Shown piece by piece: positions 22,901-30,578 of a stretch of 42,660 nucleotides of DNA. The position numbers and the translations under genes are program-made. Source of the stretch: a virus. Below the pieces are notes generated by a model, which saw only the letters and a list, made by a program, of their open reading frames with translations, made no database searches and was not told the origin of the DNA. Every line of letters begins with the position of its first letter. The first letter of the stretch is position 1. Location: the IMG/VR virus record IMGVR_UViG_3300038441_000158, positions 1 to 42,660 of that record. One strand, written 5' to 3'.

Positions 22901-23616
22901 TCAGCCAAAGCCTGTTCATCCTGCGCGGCGCGCTGCAGCTGATCAGTCTGGCGGCCAACAAGGCGCTCGCGCATCTGCTGGCGCTGCTCTGGCGTGGCTT
23001 GCAGGTAGTCGAAGCCGAAGCCAGTAGGATTGTCGCCGCCTGGGAATGGCTGCTCGCCCGCCTCAGCAGCTCGGGCAACCTCAAGGTCTACCCGATCGAA
23101 TTGGGCCTGGATATCATTCAGCCGAGCAGCATCGGCCACTCGGCCAGCCTGCCGCTGAGCTACCCATTGCTGGCGAACTGCGCCGAACAGCTTTTCTCCG
23201 GTGCTCTGCTGGTTGAACCGGGTGTCGCTTGCCGCGCCCTCGATGCGCACCAGCTGGTCAAGGTCGTCTTGCGAAACAGCTGCAAGGTTGCCGTCGCGCA
23301 GGGCATTGGCCGTCTTCCGGTAGTTCGTGTAGATGCCAGCGTACTGGTTGCCGCGCAGCAGCTGGTTCATGCGGTCGGCATTGTCGTGCAACACCTTGGC
23401 CGGCACGCCGCTGTAGCGCGAAACAGCAGTCGCTTTGGCATAAGCATCCGGGCTGATATTCGAAACCGTCTCCATGCTGTGCACGAAGTCTTGACTCTGC
23501 GACTGAGAAAAGTCACGGGCAGCATCGGCCAACTGCGTGGTCTTGGACGGCGGCGTTTCAGGCTGCGGAATCGCGCTTGAATCAACCGGTTTCAGCAACT
23601 CAGGAACTTGGATCAT
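16918..23616 (-). CDS. Giant internal virion protein with two zincin-like motifs
   Basis: A 2232-residue polyvalent protein, probably packed in the head and ejected with the DNA, like the large T7 core proteins. Two zinc-metalloprotease motifs are visible: HEVQH at 826-830 (context LLHEVQHAIQVREGFATGGS, a large-polyvalent-protein domain) and HELGH at 1026-1030. Hydrophobic segments lie near 290-330 and 2080-2100 and could insert into the membrane. Long Gln/Arg/Glu helices fill the rest. It overlaps the transglycosylase gene by ATGA. One zincin may modify host proteins; substrate unknown. Confidence 0.82.
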   Translation of the reverse strand: MIQVPELLKPVDSSAIPQPETPPSKTTQLADAARDFSQSQSQDFVHSMETVSNISPDAYAKATAVSRYSGVPAKVLHDNADRMNQLLRGNQYAGIYTNYRKTANALRDGNLAAVSQDDLDQLVRIEGAASDTRFNQQSTGEKLFGAVRQQWVAQRQAGRVADAARLNDIQAQFDRVDLEVARAAEAGEQPFPGGDNPTGFGFDYLQATPEQRQQMRERLVGRQTDQLQRAAQDEQALADMPVDPGARRAAELENRLSVGIPLGGIERQIYQQPTGRGSLSATAEALAENPGYAVRTSFGAGATSAEMLIAGALAGPLAAGGIGFAGEYQSKILDVLREAKVDINNPKAVLRALQDDNLMAQAERKASLKAAGTTAVDLVSMGLASKLLAPSRIAGRSLTNTQRELANLAIQFPVQGVGEGASEAAGQFAAEGKVNAGEVLLESVAGAGMSSLDVLAFSNRRLIEGIKDGLRRARESRVSQSSLDEMVDASLSSKTRGREADTFGDIAKAQLADTPMETLWIPAEALTRLNQDGKADLPELMLSIPGMTEQFADASARGGSVAIKTADYLRVFADYHQDLSQSIRTQADGMSPADVEAWTADQEAQLDDLGKIVQQNSPETNAYREVVDDLVASGYRRADAEQYASVHLSVLSNLAERTGQALEQIRQQFPLTFTAEQAGPQQGRRLDQFAGQTAWTADMSSLADAEQRIADGDNAEQVRRETGWAQGADGKWRFEIDDSQAQFAPVNDWLDDAEVDGVMLGEALNHPALFAAYPELAQVQIRVNPARRSGGMFVSQPGRGFVGSYIEIGDPTLYSADSPAIDVLLHEVQHAIQVREGFATGGSEDAMRADKDQAMADRDYWRQVADLRREIDSLGEEAGRQAFIDTFERTPTEQQMQDAMATDLPQIEQRAADAEQVMRDIGNPETTYRRLAGEVEARNTERRRTMTADERQAASPEQTADTPSDQVLVRWNGTEMNSAAVAGQRRLNQSDNGDARGFITFTPRGEGDRRFQISLGDKRDLSTVLHELGHYYLEVIDQISTNENAPEQIKDDVSTIRAWLGAEEGDPITTEQHEQFARGFESYLAEGKAPSPELAGAFARFKRWLIQIYKDLRRLNVTLTDDVRRVFDRLVATDDQITAAEQVTNAIPLFADAVAAGMTEQEFASYQNSIDLAHADARDSIEEEIVREEERRRSKWWREESARIRDEVTEEVDTLPEYAALRALRKGQMPDGTELSIKLNSGELAERYGARATRKLAFTHARDGQPLDIVGPMLGYDSGDQLVKALLGAEPRSQVIKRETDQRMLERHGPKSTGEAAERAIDATHNERRAEVLQKELRRLAQVGNRKNITTQQILKEAARRVMLQRKVRDIQPAEFQRAEAKAGRQSYEAFVNGDLETAYEAKQRQLLNFYMYREARKAREQVDDITARMLKYNKASTRERLGKAGHDYLDQIDAVMEQYEFRKVSLREIDKRKSFAAWYADQLAMGNEPIVPEFLLNTSQRVNYKDLSLDQLQELDEFVANVNHLAGTKNKLLANKRLKDFQEAKNNLIRAGYANLEKRKAPPIDKNTRTLLERIGDQAGEYSSALIKMEQIVEWLDGGQVDGPWSTAFFQPFVEAQGAKDQLNRDIAIKMTEIVDAYTKERGAKVMQQKIHIQSLGQPLTMNAILSAALNTGNASNRKKLLDGGHNGKAWTEQQLNEITGNLTQRDWEFVQSMWDLVEELWPSIVQLEKDLHGVAPEKVEATPVQTQYGTFKGGYWPLVYDTSSSAYAGVQNELGNEGGLFEQGYARATTPKGHTKARVDAFAAPIQLDVEIIASHLGQVIHDLTHRKAIRDAAKIIGDKEIKQMLIDTLGPAVANQFNPWLQGVANDMVLDSQKGIDAWTRGAERLRANLAVGFMGFSATTGLQQILGYSQSFEYFSKVGGKRYIFKGMQEFIRHPFDSMEMVNQMSSEMRFRVDNLDRDMRGVLKQISGKSDWLSFVQRLAFKHIGVIQALVDYPTWIAGYRHGLDTGLDSEQAIAAGDRAVRLSQMAAGPKDLAAVQRKDGLMRALTIVYSYFNLLYNRTVDIKRAFSRAKGAADYLNVFERTMFLIAIPAVLGPLVSGQGPGDDEDWRAWASLKIATYPLLGIPLVRDLASSLESGWAYKGATPIGEVFGALSRAGSAGKAAAEGKEVDTARTAGLAIDAIGYGFGLPTAQPKRTAKYLIGVAEGDIEPEGVIDWTRGVIFGPPKK

Positions 23617-25715
23617 TGGACGCTTACCCCCAGGCCAGAAATTCGTTCGAGATATGCTGCCACAATGTTCTCTTCGCTCGCCGACTGGCCGGCAGCGCGC
23701 AGGGCTTGGACGATACGCAGGCGTTCTTGCGCCGGGATGTCTGCGATCTTGATGTCTCCCTTGTCAACGTAGGCTTTATCCAGCTTCTCGGGGGTGACCT
23801 CCCACAGTTTCAGCGAGTCCTCAGAGAACAGGCCGGTACCGCTCAGGCGCACATCAAGCAGAAGCTGATCGGCGATCTGTTTTGACTCAGCCGCTGTCGG
23901 CTGCTTGCCGGTCGCTTGGAAGATGGCGTCCTTTCGAGCTTGGTACGCGGCGCGGAACTGCTCTTGACGCTCAAGGTTTTTTGGCTCTTTCGCGTCTTTG
24001 TTGTTGCCAACCTTGATGCCGGCCATTGCCATGACACCCTGAAGCTGTCGCTCTTCTGCCTTCACCGAACCCTGGCCAGACAGATCACCTTGCTTGACCT
24101 TCTGGTACATGGTCGTCACGCGCTTGAAGTCGGCATTGTTCAGGTACGGGCGCACATCACGCTCAAGGCTCAATTCTTCAAGCTGCGCCGGTGGCATGTC
24201 GATGAACTCTTGCAGCTTGGCGTAATCGGTCTTCGGCTCAGTTCCCTTGCGGCGGTGTTCGTCCATCTTCTGGAGCTTGACCTGATCGTCTGCCGTCAGC
24301 TGGTCGAGCATGTTCGGCGGTACCGCGTTGTAGCCACGCTGCAGTACGACTTGAGCCGCCTGATCGTAGGCGGCTTTCTGTTCCAGCTGCTGGGCCTTGT
24401 AGAGGTCGTCTACGCGGTCTTGGGCGTACTTGCGGGTCTTGGGGTCATCAATCTTGTTGATCTGCTGGGTGGCCGCTGCGTAGCGCGCTGATGCAGGTTC
24501 ACCGCCGACAAGCTGACCAACGATCTTGCTGGTGTAATCGCGGGTCTCTTGGTACGGAATCTTATCGATGAAGTCCTGATTGCTGATCTCTCCGGTGCGC
24601 GGATCGCCGTACTCCTTCACCCACTTATCAACAGCTCCAGGCCCGGCGTTGTATGCGGCCACGGCCAGCGTCTCGTTGCCACCGTACTTGCCCAGCATCT
24701 TATTCAGGTACTGAGTGCCCAGCGCCATGTTGTACTGAGGGTCTGCAGTCAGGCGCTCTTCGCTGTACGGGATGTTGAGTTCTGCGGCCATTTCCTTGGC
24801 GGTGTCCGGCATCAGTTGCATCAGGCCTTTGGCGCCCTTTGGCGATACGGCAGTAGGGTCACCTGAGCTTTCGGCCTGGATGATCAGGTTAGGCAGCGCT
24901 TGAGAGCCGATGCTGCCGCTCGCCCACACGCTGGCGCCGATCTGCGAGCCAAGCTGCTGACGAACGCTGGTAGAGAGCATCTTGCTGATCTTGTACTGGT
25001 CATCAGGGGTCATGTAGCCGGACGAGGCCGCGAAGTACTGCTGCGCTTTCAGTGGATCATCTACGGCCATGCGGCTGATCACATCGCTGGCCATGCTGCT
25101 GTTGAACTTCTGGATGTTCTGCTGCACGGCTTCTGGCGGAAGGCCCTTACGCTGGCCATTGGCGGCGATGATGCGCGCCCCCTTGTTCTGGTAGTACGCA
25201 ACCTGCTGCGGATCATTGAAGTAGGCTGTAGCTCCTTGCGTGGCCGCTTGCAGAGATGCCGCGTCCGTCTGGTCGTAGAAGGATTGGCGCTCGCCGTATT
25301 CGTAGCGGTTCAGTTCGGCGCTCAGGCTCTGGCGCTGGCCGGCCGTGATCTGCTTCCACCGTGCTTTCTGGCGGTCGTTGGTCAGTGAGTTTCCGATGGC
25401 GTCGGCTTGTTGGTCATACATGCCAATCGTCTGGTTGGTGATATCCAGGGCGTTCTTGCCCTTTCGCGAATACACGCCATCCTGCTCGTTGAACATCGTG
25501 TTCAGCTTCCAGTTGCTCAGCTTCGTTTCAGCGTCGATGAGCGCGGCGGTGTCGGCGTCCTCTTGGGACTTCTGGAAGATCTGATCTGCAGCGCGCAGGC
25601 CTGATTGGGCAAGCTGGGCGCCAGTTGGATCTACTGGCTCGGCCTGCACCTGAGGAGTGCCAATGCCACGGCTTCGAACCTGAGGACCGCCAAGAGTTGG
25701 GACTTGAACAGCCAT
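23613..25715 (-). CDS. Internal virion lytic transglycosylase
   Basis: A 700-residue protein. Residues about 272-385 are an SLT (lysozyme-like) domain with catalytic Glu282 in AESSGDPTAVSPKGAKGLMQ and the later AYNAGPGAV motif. Flanking regions are helical. In T7-like phages the equivalent gp16 cuts peptidoglycan locally so that the ejection tube can pass. AAGGAGG precedes the ATG. It is coupled to the giant protein downstream. Confidence 0.88.
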   Translation of the reverse strand: MAVQVPTLGGPQVRSRGIGTPQVQAEPVDPTGAQLAQSGLRAADQIFQKSQEDADTAALIDAETKLSNWKLNTMFNEQDGVYSRKGKNALDITNQTIGMYDQQADAIGNSLTNDRQKARWKQITAGQRQSLSAELNRYEYGERQSFYDQTDAASLQAATQGATAYFNDPQQVAYYQNKGARIIAANGQRKGLPPEAVQQNIQKFNSSMASDVISRMAVDDPLKAQQYFAASSGYMTPDDQYKISKMLSTSVRQQLGSQIGASVWASGSIGSQALPNLIIQAESSGDPTAVSPKGAKGLMQLMPDTAKEMAAELNIPYSEERLTADPQYNMALGTQYLNKMLGKYGGNETLAVAAYNAGPGAVDKWVKEYGDPRTGEISNQDFIDKIPYQETRDYTSKIVGQLVGGEPASARYAAATQQINKIDDPKTRKYAQDRVDDLYKAQQLEQKAAYDQAAQVVLQRGYNAVPPNMLDQLTADDQVKLQKMDEHRRKGTEPKTDYAKLQEFIDMPPAQLEELSLERDVRPYLNNADFKRVTTMYQKVKQGDLSGQGSVKAEERQLQGVMAMAGIKVGNNKDAKEPKNLERQEQFRAAYQARKDAIFQATGKQPTAAESKQIADQLLLDVRLSGTGLFSEDSLKLWEVTPEKLDKAYVDKGDIKIADIPAQERLRIVQALRAAGQSASEENIVAAYLERISGLGVSVQ

Positions 25716-25724
25716 GTGACCTCC

Positions 25725-26282
25725 TTAGGTGTAAGCCTGGTTGTTGTTGAGCCGACTGGCACCAGATAGCGCCGCCGCAGTTCCCGAGCCAGTCGAAGAG
25801 AACAGCCCGGATCCATAGGCGCCTGCTGCACCCTGGATCACGCCTCCAAGCAGAGAAGTGAACGGGCTGCGTTTGGCAATCTTGCTCAGTTGCTTGGCGT
25901 TGGAGAGCGCATTGCTGGCCTCGACCTGATAGCCATAGGCTTCACGGGCGGCGTTGTTCGAGATCGTCAGGGCGTCGAGTTCACCAAGCTGTGCGGTTTC
26001 TTGCTGGATGATGGCGTTGGAGCCTTCGTTGACAAGGCCGCCGTTCGCGGCCTGGGCCGCGCGCTGGGTGCCGATCAGCTGCTGGGTCTGAACACGCGCC
26101 TGATCAGACTCAATGGCGCCACGCACCTTGGCGTCATTGGCCGCGTTGTTCAGGTACAGGGCATTCTGGCGCAGGGCCGAGGCTTGAGCCTTTGCCTGCG
26201 CAGATTGCTGCTGGCCCTGCATGAAGCCACTGAAGGCACCCAAGGCAATTGGTATAGCTGCGGCTGCGGCTGGGAAGCACAT
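25725..26282 (-). CDS. Internal virion (core/ejection) protein, T7 gp14-like
   Basis: A 185-residue Ala/Gln-rich protein. A hydrophobic N-terminus (AAAAAIPIALGAFSGFM) is followed by helix and a Gly/Ser-rich tail (SLLGGVIQGAAGAYGSGLFS). This is the pattern of the small T7 gp14-type ejection proteins that form the outer-membrane part of the ejection channel. GGAGAG precedes the ATG. It sits between the GNAT-like and transglycosylase genes, as in T7. Confidence 0.78.
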   Translation of the reverse strand: MCFPAAAAAIPIALGAFSGFMQGQQQSAQAKAQASALRQNALYLNNAANDAKVRGAIESDQARVQTQQLIGTQRAAQAANGGLVNEGSNAIIQQETAQLGELDALTISNNAAREAYGYQVEASNALSNAKQLSKIAKRSPFTSLLGGVIQGAAGAYGSGLFSSTGSGTAAALSGASRLNNNQAYT

Positions 26283-26284
26283 AG

Positions 26285-26737
26285 TCAGTCTCTCCGGTAC
26301 ATGGTGAACTTGTGGAATGGCATGCCATGGGGGTAGATCGGCGTGGCTGGATCAATCGAGAATCCAAGCCACTCAAGCCACCTGATAGCCGCGGCATTCC
26401 TTGCATCCACATAGTTTGACAGGGTTGCGTGGCGCGTGAGCATGTCCTTGAGTATGGCCTTGCTGGCTTGCAGGAAGCCCCTGGCGTGGACTTCAACGTC
26501 ATGTGTGGTCACCATCCAAGGAACTCCGGCGCCAATGCCCTGCATGGTGTCACCCACGATGGCTATCGGATGATCGTCTGAACAGATCGACCAGCAGCGC
26601 ATGCTTTCCTCGAAGCCGACCCGCAGGCAGGAAGCCACGCTTTCCCCAAGCGCGGCCATTTCGTCTCTGTCTGCCTGCCTGGAACCGGCCTCTACGATGG
26701 CCAGATCGTCGATACTTGTGGCTCTCACGGAGATCAT
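26285..26737 (-). CDS. GNAT-fold virion assembly protein (T7 gp13-like)
   Basis: A 150-residue protein with an acetyltransferase-like fold: N-terminal strand (ISVRATSIDDLAIVEAGS), central PWMVTTHDVEVHARGFLQAS, and the C-terminal NAAAIRWLEWLGF motif of GNATs. The acetyl-CoA pyrophosphate loop (Q/R-x-x-G-x-A) is not evident, so it may be catalytically dead. Related podovirus proteins aid assembly of the internal core. ATGA overlap with the tail-tube gene. Confidence 0.7.
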   Translation of the reverse strand: MISVRATSIDDLAIVEAGSRQADRDEMAALGESVASCLRVGFEESMRCWSICSDDHPIAIVGDTMQGIGAGVPWMVTTHDVEVHARGFLQASKAILKDMLTRHATLSNYVDARNAAAIRWLEWLGFSIDPATPIYPHGMPFHKFTMYRRD

Positions 26738-29085
26738 TTGCGGCCACCGACTTCGGTCGCCGGGATCAGCGCCAGGATGGTCATTGGCAGCGGGTCCTTC
26801 TGAACCACGGTTATCTGGCCGTTCCCGCTCCAGTTATCGGTGATGACTTGGGTAGCTTTGCCAGTGAAGGCCTGGATTGGGCCGTAGTCGTCGGAGTCTT
26901 GGCGAGGCTTGAACTCCCACAGTTTCGATTCCTCGTTGGCGGTACCGTAGAAGCCGCCACGGGATTCAAGCAGAACCGCTGTCACCTGCTGAATGATCTT
27001 GGCCTTGTCGGAAAGGGTTTCCTGGCCGCCGAAAGTTACCTCTAGGGTCTGCAGTTCGCATTCGTATGGCAGGCCCACAAGAACTACGCCTGCCGGGGTG
27101 TCGAGTTCAATGGCGCCAGATGTGACGGTAACGTCCTTGGTAACGTTGCCATCCGCCAAGACTGTGACCTTCTTACCCTCAAGGTGGCTCAGGCCTGAAA
27201 GCGTGTTGCGTGCGAACGCCCAGGATGTGAATGCCACGCCACGGATGGCGGTCGGCACTTCGCCATAGGGCCTGACAGTGACTTGCGTTGCGCTTGTGTA
27301 GGCGGTGATGACCATGCGGAACGGGTCGGCATCAGGCGTGGCCAGGTACTGGATGGAGTCGCCAACGTCGCCGGGGGCAAACAGACTGGCGCTGGCAGTG
27401 GCCGTCAGTGCCTCGGGGTATTTCCATTCGGTACCGCCAGTGATGGTGATGGTTGTTGCCGTCTGGTTCGTGCCGTCATACATCAGGGCGCTGTCGAGGA
27501 ACCATGAATACTTGATCAGTGGAGTGCCTCTGTAGCGCTCTGGCTGACGATCTGCCATGCGTTCGACGTAACGCTTAGCCACGCCATTGATGACGCGCTC
27601 AACGCACAAATAGACCGCATCCCTGCGCCCCTCAGGCACAGAGCAAACGGAAAGCACGGTGCCATCGGTGTAGTGCCGATGCCAGCCGATGACCTGCTGC
27701 TCTGCCAGATACGTGATTCCGACCATTGCGCCGTCTTCCCGGGCGCCCCACACGATGCTGTACGGGATCTTCTGATAGTCCCAGTCGACCAGGCTGTACT
27801 CCTGCAGCATCTGCGGAGAGAGCACGCTGATGTCGCTTCCGCTGAAGCCATCCGATTCCAGGGTGTATCCAAATGCGGTGACGGTGCGTCCACGCTCCTG
27901 CGCATAAAGCGCGGTGTTGTTCAGCACCAGCGGGCGAAGCTGACCGATGCCGTTGTACGTCTGCGGGTCGCCGTTGATGGTCTTGGCGGTGAAGCCGCTG
28001 CTCTGGCCCTGGATGATCCACTCTGCGCCATCAGTGAACGTCATCAGCGCTCGCAGGGGCATCACATGGTTGATCTGGTTCACCTCGTTGCTCGCAATCG
28101 TCCATGTGATCGCGTCGTCGTCCTTGGTTGGGAATGAGTAGCCGAAGTTGGTGAACACGCCTGTACGGCTAAACCAGAGCGTCTGAGGCTTATTCTCGGT
28201 GCTGGCGTACACCAGACGCTGTTGGAAGTAGGCGACAGCACGCGGGAAGTTGCCGGCGCCAATGAATGGGTCGGTACCGGTCGGCGGGGTGTCTGTCTTG
28301 GTCGGCGTGATGTTCACGTCGGTGAAGCTAGTCGATGTAGCGCGACCGACGAAGCCATAGATTCCAGCCCCGGCGTTGTCCTTGTACACGTTGTAGTAGG
28401 TCGCACCGACGACGGCTGGCCAGGTCAGCGTGGCCTTCTGGTTGTCGCTCTTGACGTTGATCGAGTTCGAGGTAACCGGCAGCGACTCTTCAGGGGTTTG
28501 GCTGCCGTCATCAACCACAGCGGTGACTTGGTACTGCCAAGCGATCAGAACGGTTGAGCTACCGCCCGTGTCAGCCGTAGCAGTGGCGCTGGCCGGAGCA
28601 GGCACCGCAGGAACAAGGCTGACATCAGTCAGCGTCCAGTTGTCATGCGCAAAACGCTTCAGCTTCTTCGGCTTGTGCTCAGGGTGCACGATGTCCATCA
28701 CGTCCGCCGACTGGGTGAAGTTCAGTTCAAACAGCTGGTCGCGGGTAAATGGCGTTACCAGTTCGAAGATCTGCCCGACGCTTGGCCCGCTGCTGTACAC
28801 GATCAGCGCGCCATTGCGGTAGATCCGCATCTTCAAGTGCGTGAACTCAAGCGCGTAGGTGTCGTTCACGTTGAACTTGAAGCGGATCAGGCGCGCCACC
28901 TCATTACCGGCAGTCTGTGCAAGGAACTGGGTGCCCGGGCGGTTCTGTGCGCCGCCGTAAGGACTGATGATGAAGTTGATGCACTTGGCCAGGCCAGTCT
29001 GATATGCGGCAAGGTCGGTACGAGCAGCAAGCTCAGGGCCGATTTCACCGCGGGAGAACGTAGGCTGAATGAGAGATGTGGTCAT
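26734..29085 (-). CDS. Tail tubular protein B (T7 gp12-like nozzle)
   Basis: A 783-residue protein forming the tail nozzle. The N-terminus (LIQPTFSRGEIGPELAARTD, then FIISPYGGAQNRPGTQFL) is typical of gp12-like proteins, and the rest is beta-rich with a fibronectin-like stretch near 150-260. Length fits the family. The start overlaps tail tube A (ATGA). Confidence 0.88.
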   Translation of the reverse strand: MTTSLIQPTFSRGEIGPELAARTDLAAYQTGLAKCINFIISPYGGAQNRPGTQFLAQTAGNEVARLIRFKFNVNDTYALEFTHLKMRIYRNGALIVYSSGPSVGQIFELVTPFTRDQLFELNFTQSADVMDIVHPEHKPKKLKRFAHDNWTLTDVSLVPAVPAPASATATADTGGSSTVLIAWQYQVTAVVDDGSQTPEESLPVTSNSINVKSDNQKATLTWPAVVGATYYNVYKDNAGAGIYGFVGRATSTSFTDVNITPTKTDTPPTGTDPFIGAGNFPRAVAYFQQRLVYASTENKPQTLWFSRTGVFTNFGYSFPTKDDDAITWTIASNEVNQINHVMPLRALMTFTDGAEWIIQGQSSGFTAKTINGDPQTYNGIGQLRPLVLNNTALYAQERGRTVTAFGYTLESDGFSGSDISVLSPQMLQEYSLVDWDYQKIPYSIVWGAREDGAMVGITYLAEQQVIGWHRHYTDGTVLSVCSVPEGRRDAVYLCVERVINGVAKRYVERMADRQPERYRGTPLIKYSWFLDSALMYDGTNQTATTITITGGTEWKYPEALTATASASLFAPGDVGDSIQYLATPDADPFRMVITAYTSATQVTVRPYGEVPTAIRGVAFTSWAFARNTLSGLSHLEGKKVTVLADGNVTKDVTVTSGAIELDTPAGVVLVGLPYECELQTLEVTFGGQETLSDKAKIIQQVTAVLLESRGGFYGTANEESKLWEFKPRQDSDDYGPIQAFTGKATQVITDNWSGNGQITVVQKDPLPMTILALIPATEVGGRK

Positions 29086-29687
29086 TGGTGAATGGCCCCC
29101 TCATAGATCGAGGTGAATGGCCCGTCTGGCTGGCCTTCGTTCAGGCTCGCTGCGATGGCTACCTGAATCAGCTGCTCGGCAAGCTGGATCATGTCATTGC
29201 GCGTAGACAGATCCTTCTTGAGTGGCGCAGCGATGAACGATGCCAGGCGCGCAGCCATGGCCTCAACAAAGTACGCAGGCCAGCGCTCGACCTCTTCCAC
29301 GCGCTTGGTGTACCGAAGCTGAGCCTGCTCGATATCGCACAGGATGACGCGGCCATTGGCCTCGTACTGGATGTCGAACTTGGCTTTGAACTCTTCCGGC
29401 ACGGTACGAGCTATGCCACTCATGACCTCCAGAGCGTTGATACAGTCATTAGGGTAACGGTAGCGGAAGGCCCATCCCTCAGGCGGCGTGCCGAGGTCAG
29501 CCAGCGCCACGGTAGCGGTGGCGAACTTCCACTCGACATCCTTGTACGAGAACAGGGCATCCCGGCACGTATCCCAAAACCGGGAGCAGGTCACGCGCTC
29601 AGGGCTTCGCTCAAGCTCATCAGCCACCGTCTCTGATGACCCAATGTTGGATAGCGCCATGTTGAATACATCGATCTTGCTGGCCAT
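29082..29687 (-). CDS. Tail tubular protein A (T7 gp11-like)
   Basis: A 201-residue gatekeeper/adaptor protein between portal and nozzle. It starts MASKIDVFNMALSNIGSSET, a standard gp11-like N-terminus, followed by helices around SRFWDTCRDALFSYKDVEWK. I take ATG 29687. A TTG at 29702 would place the start inside the terminator's T-tract. Confidence 0.88.
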   Translation of the reverse strand: MASKIDVFNMALSNIGSSETVADELERSPERVTCSRFWDTCRDALFSYKDVEWKFATATVALADLGTPPEGWAFRYRYPNDCINALEVMSGIARTVPEEFKAKFDIQYEANGRVILCDIEQAQLRYTKRVEEVERWPAYFVEAMAARLASFIAAPLKKDLSTRNDMIQLAEQLIQVAIAASLNEGQPDGPFTSIYEGAIHQ

Positions 29688-29700
29688 GTCTGGACCCCAC

Positions 29701-29726
29701 AAAGAAAAAAGGCCCCCGAAGGGGCC
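29701..29726 (-). terminator. Intrinsic terminator inside the structural operon
   Basis: On the minus strand GGCCCC, loop TTCG and GGGGCC (29726-29711) precede TTTTTTCTTT. It lies between the LEM/HeH-domain protein and tail tube A, so it would reduce tail expression relative to head genes unless antitermination operates. Confidence 0.85.
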
Positions 29727-29738
29727 AGGGCTGGCTGA

Positions 29739-30077
29739 TTACGCGTCCGGGAGATTCTTGTCTTCCGGTGGTTCTTCTCCCCCCCCGCCGTCCTTGGCCT
29801 TGGCCTCGGCGATAAGTTCTTTCAGTTTCTCGGAGCCGGTGGCGTGATGAGGGTTCAGGCCCAAGGCGCGAGCTTCTTCAAGCAGGGCCTTACGGTCATC
29901 AGCGCCATCATTGGCACCAGTGTCTTCCTTTGCCTCGGTACCGCCAACCTTCTCCAGCCACTGACCAGGCTCAACACCTTTCTCCAGAGTTACCAACGAC
30001 TCGTCGCCGCGATCCGGGTAGACCAGACGACCACCGATGTAGTGAGGTACATGAGTGACTCGATATTGCTGGCTCAT
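29739..30077 (-). CDS. Hypothetical head protein with HeH/SAP-like C-terminus
   Basis: A 112-residue protein. Residues about 62-92 (ALLEEARALGLNPHHATGSE) resemble the HeH/LEM helix-extended-loop-helix found at the ends of small phage head proteins. A Gly/Pro/Glu-rich tail follows, and its codons include a run of eight G. AAGGAGG precedes the ATG. It lies between the capsid cement and tail genes. Function unknown. Confidence 0.7.
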   Translation of the reverse strand: MSQQYRVTHVPHYIGGRLVYPDRGDESLVTLEKGVEPGQWLEKVGGTEAKEDTGANDGADDRKALLEEARALGLNPHHATGSEKLKELIAEAKAKDGGGGEEPPEDKNLPDA

Positions 30078-30086
30078 GCTGCCTCC

Positions 30087-30536
30087 TTACACGGTGTAGT
30101 TGCGGTCATAGGCGCGCCACGAAGCAACATCGGTGGTCAGGAACGCATCGAAGTTGCCTGCGGTAAGCGGGCCGGTGCCTACGGTGTAGCGAACGCCGAG
30201 GTAGCGCTCGTAGTTACCGGCTGGCAGCTTGATCGCGACCATGCCCACGCCTGGCGCCATTTCAGCCAGCGCGAATGCCTTGCTGGTGAAGTGGACAGTT
30301 GGCGAAGACAGGGCGGCGTTGTCGTCCGATTCCAGGGTAACGGTGACGGTTGCAGCACCAGCCGCGGTCGGCTGAACAGTGGTGGTCACGACCAGATACA
30401 CATCCTGGCCGGTGCCGATATCGCGGATTGGGTTCTTGCCCGAGCTGTTGCTGACCAGATCCATGACATTGGTCGAGATCGCGGTAGCTGTGACCGCCTG
30501 GGCATCCGAGAACTCTGCTTGCTTGTCGACGTACAT
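30087..30536 (-). CDS. Capsid cement/decoration protein, Bbp16-like
   Basis: A 149-residue beta-rich protein beginning MYVDKQAEFSDAQAVTATAI. The N-terminal motif and its place directly after the capsid gene match Bbp16 of BPP-1 and the gp10 staple-type protein of epsilon15, which sit on the outer shell and stabilise it. AGGAGAAA precedes the ATG. Confidence 0.8.
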   Translation of the reverse strand: MYVDKQAEFSDAQAVTATAISTNVMDLVSNSSGKNPIRDIGTGQDVYLVVTTTVQPTAAGAATVTVTLESDDNAALSSPTVHFTSKAFALAEMAPGVGMVAIKLPAGNYERYLGVRYTVGTGPLTAGNFDAFLTTDVASWRAYDRNYTV

Positions 30537-30560
30537 AAGGGTTTCTCCTGTTGAGTGAAG

Positions 30561-30578
30561 CCGGGTCAGACGACCCGG
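30561..30578 (-). other. Hairpin at the capsid gene stop codon
   Basis: CCGGGTC and GACCCGG form a 7-bp stem with a 4-base loop, overlapping the last capsid codons and stop (30566-30568). No T-tract follows. It may protect the capsid message or adjust the ratio of capsid to cement protein. Confidence 0.45.
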
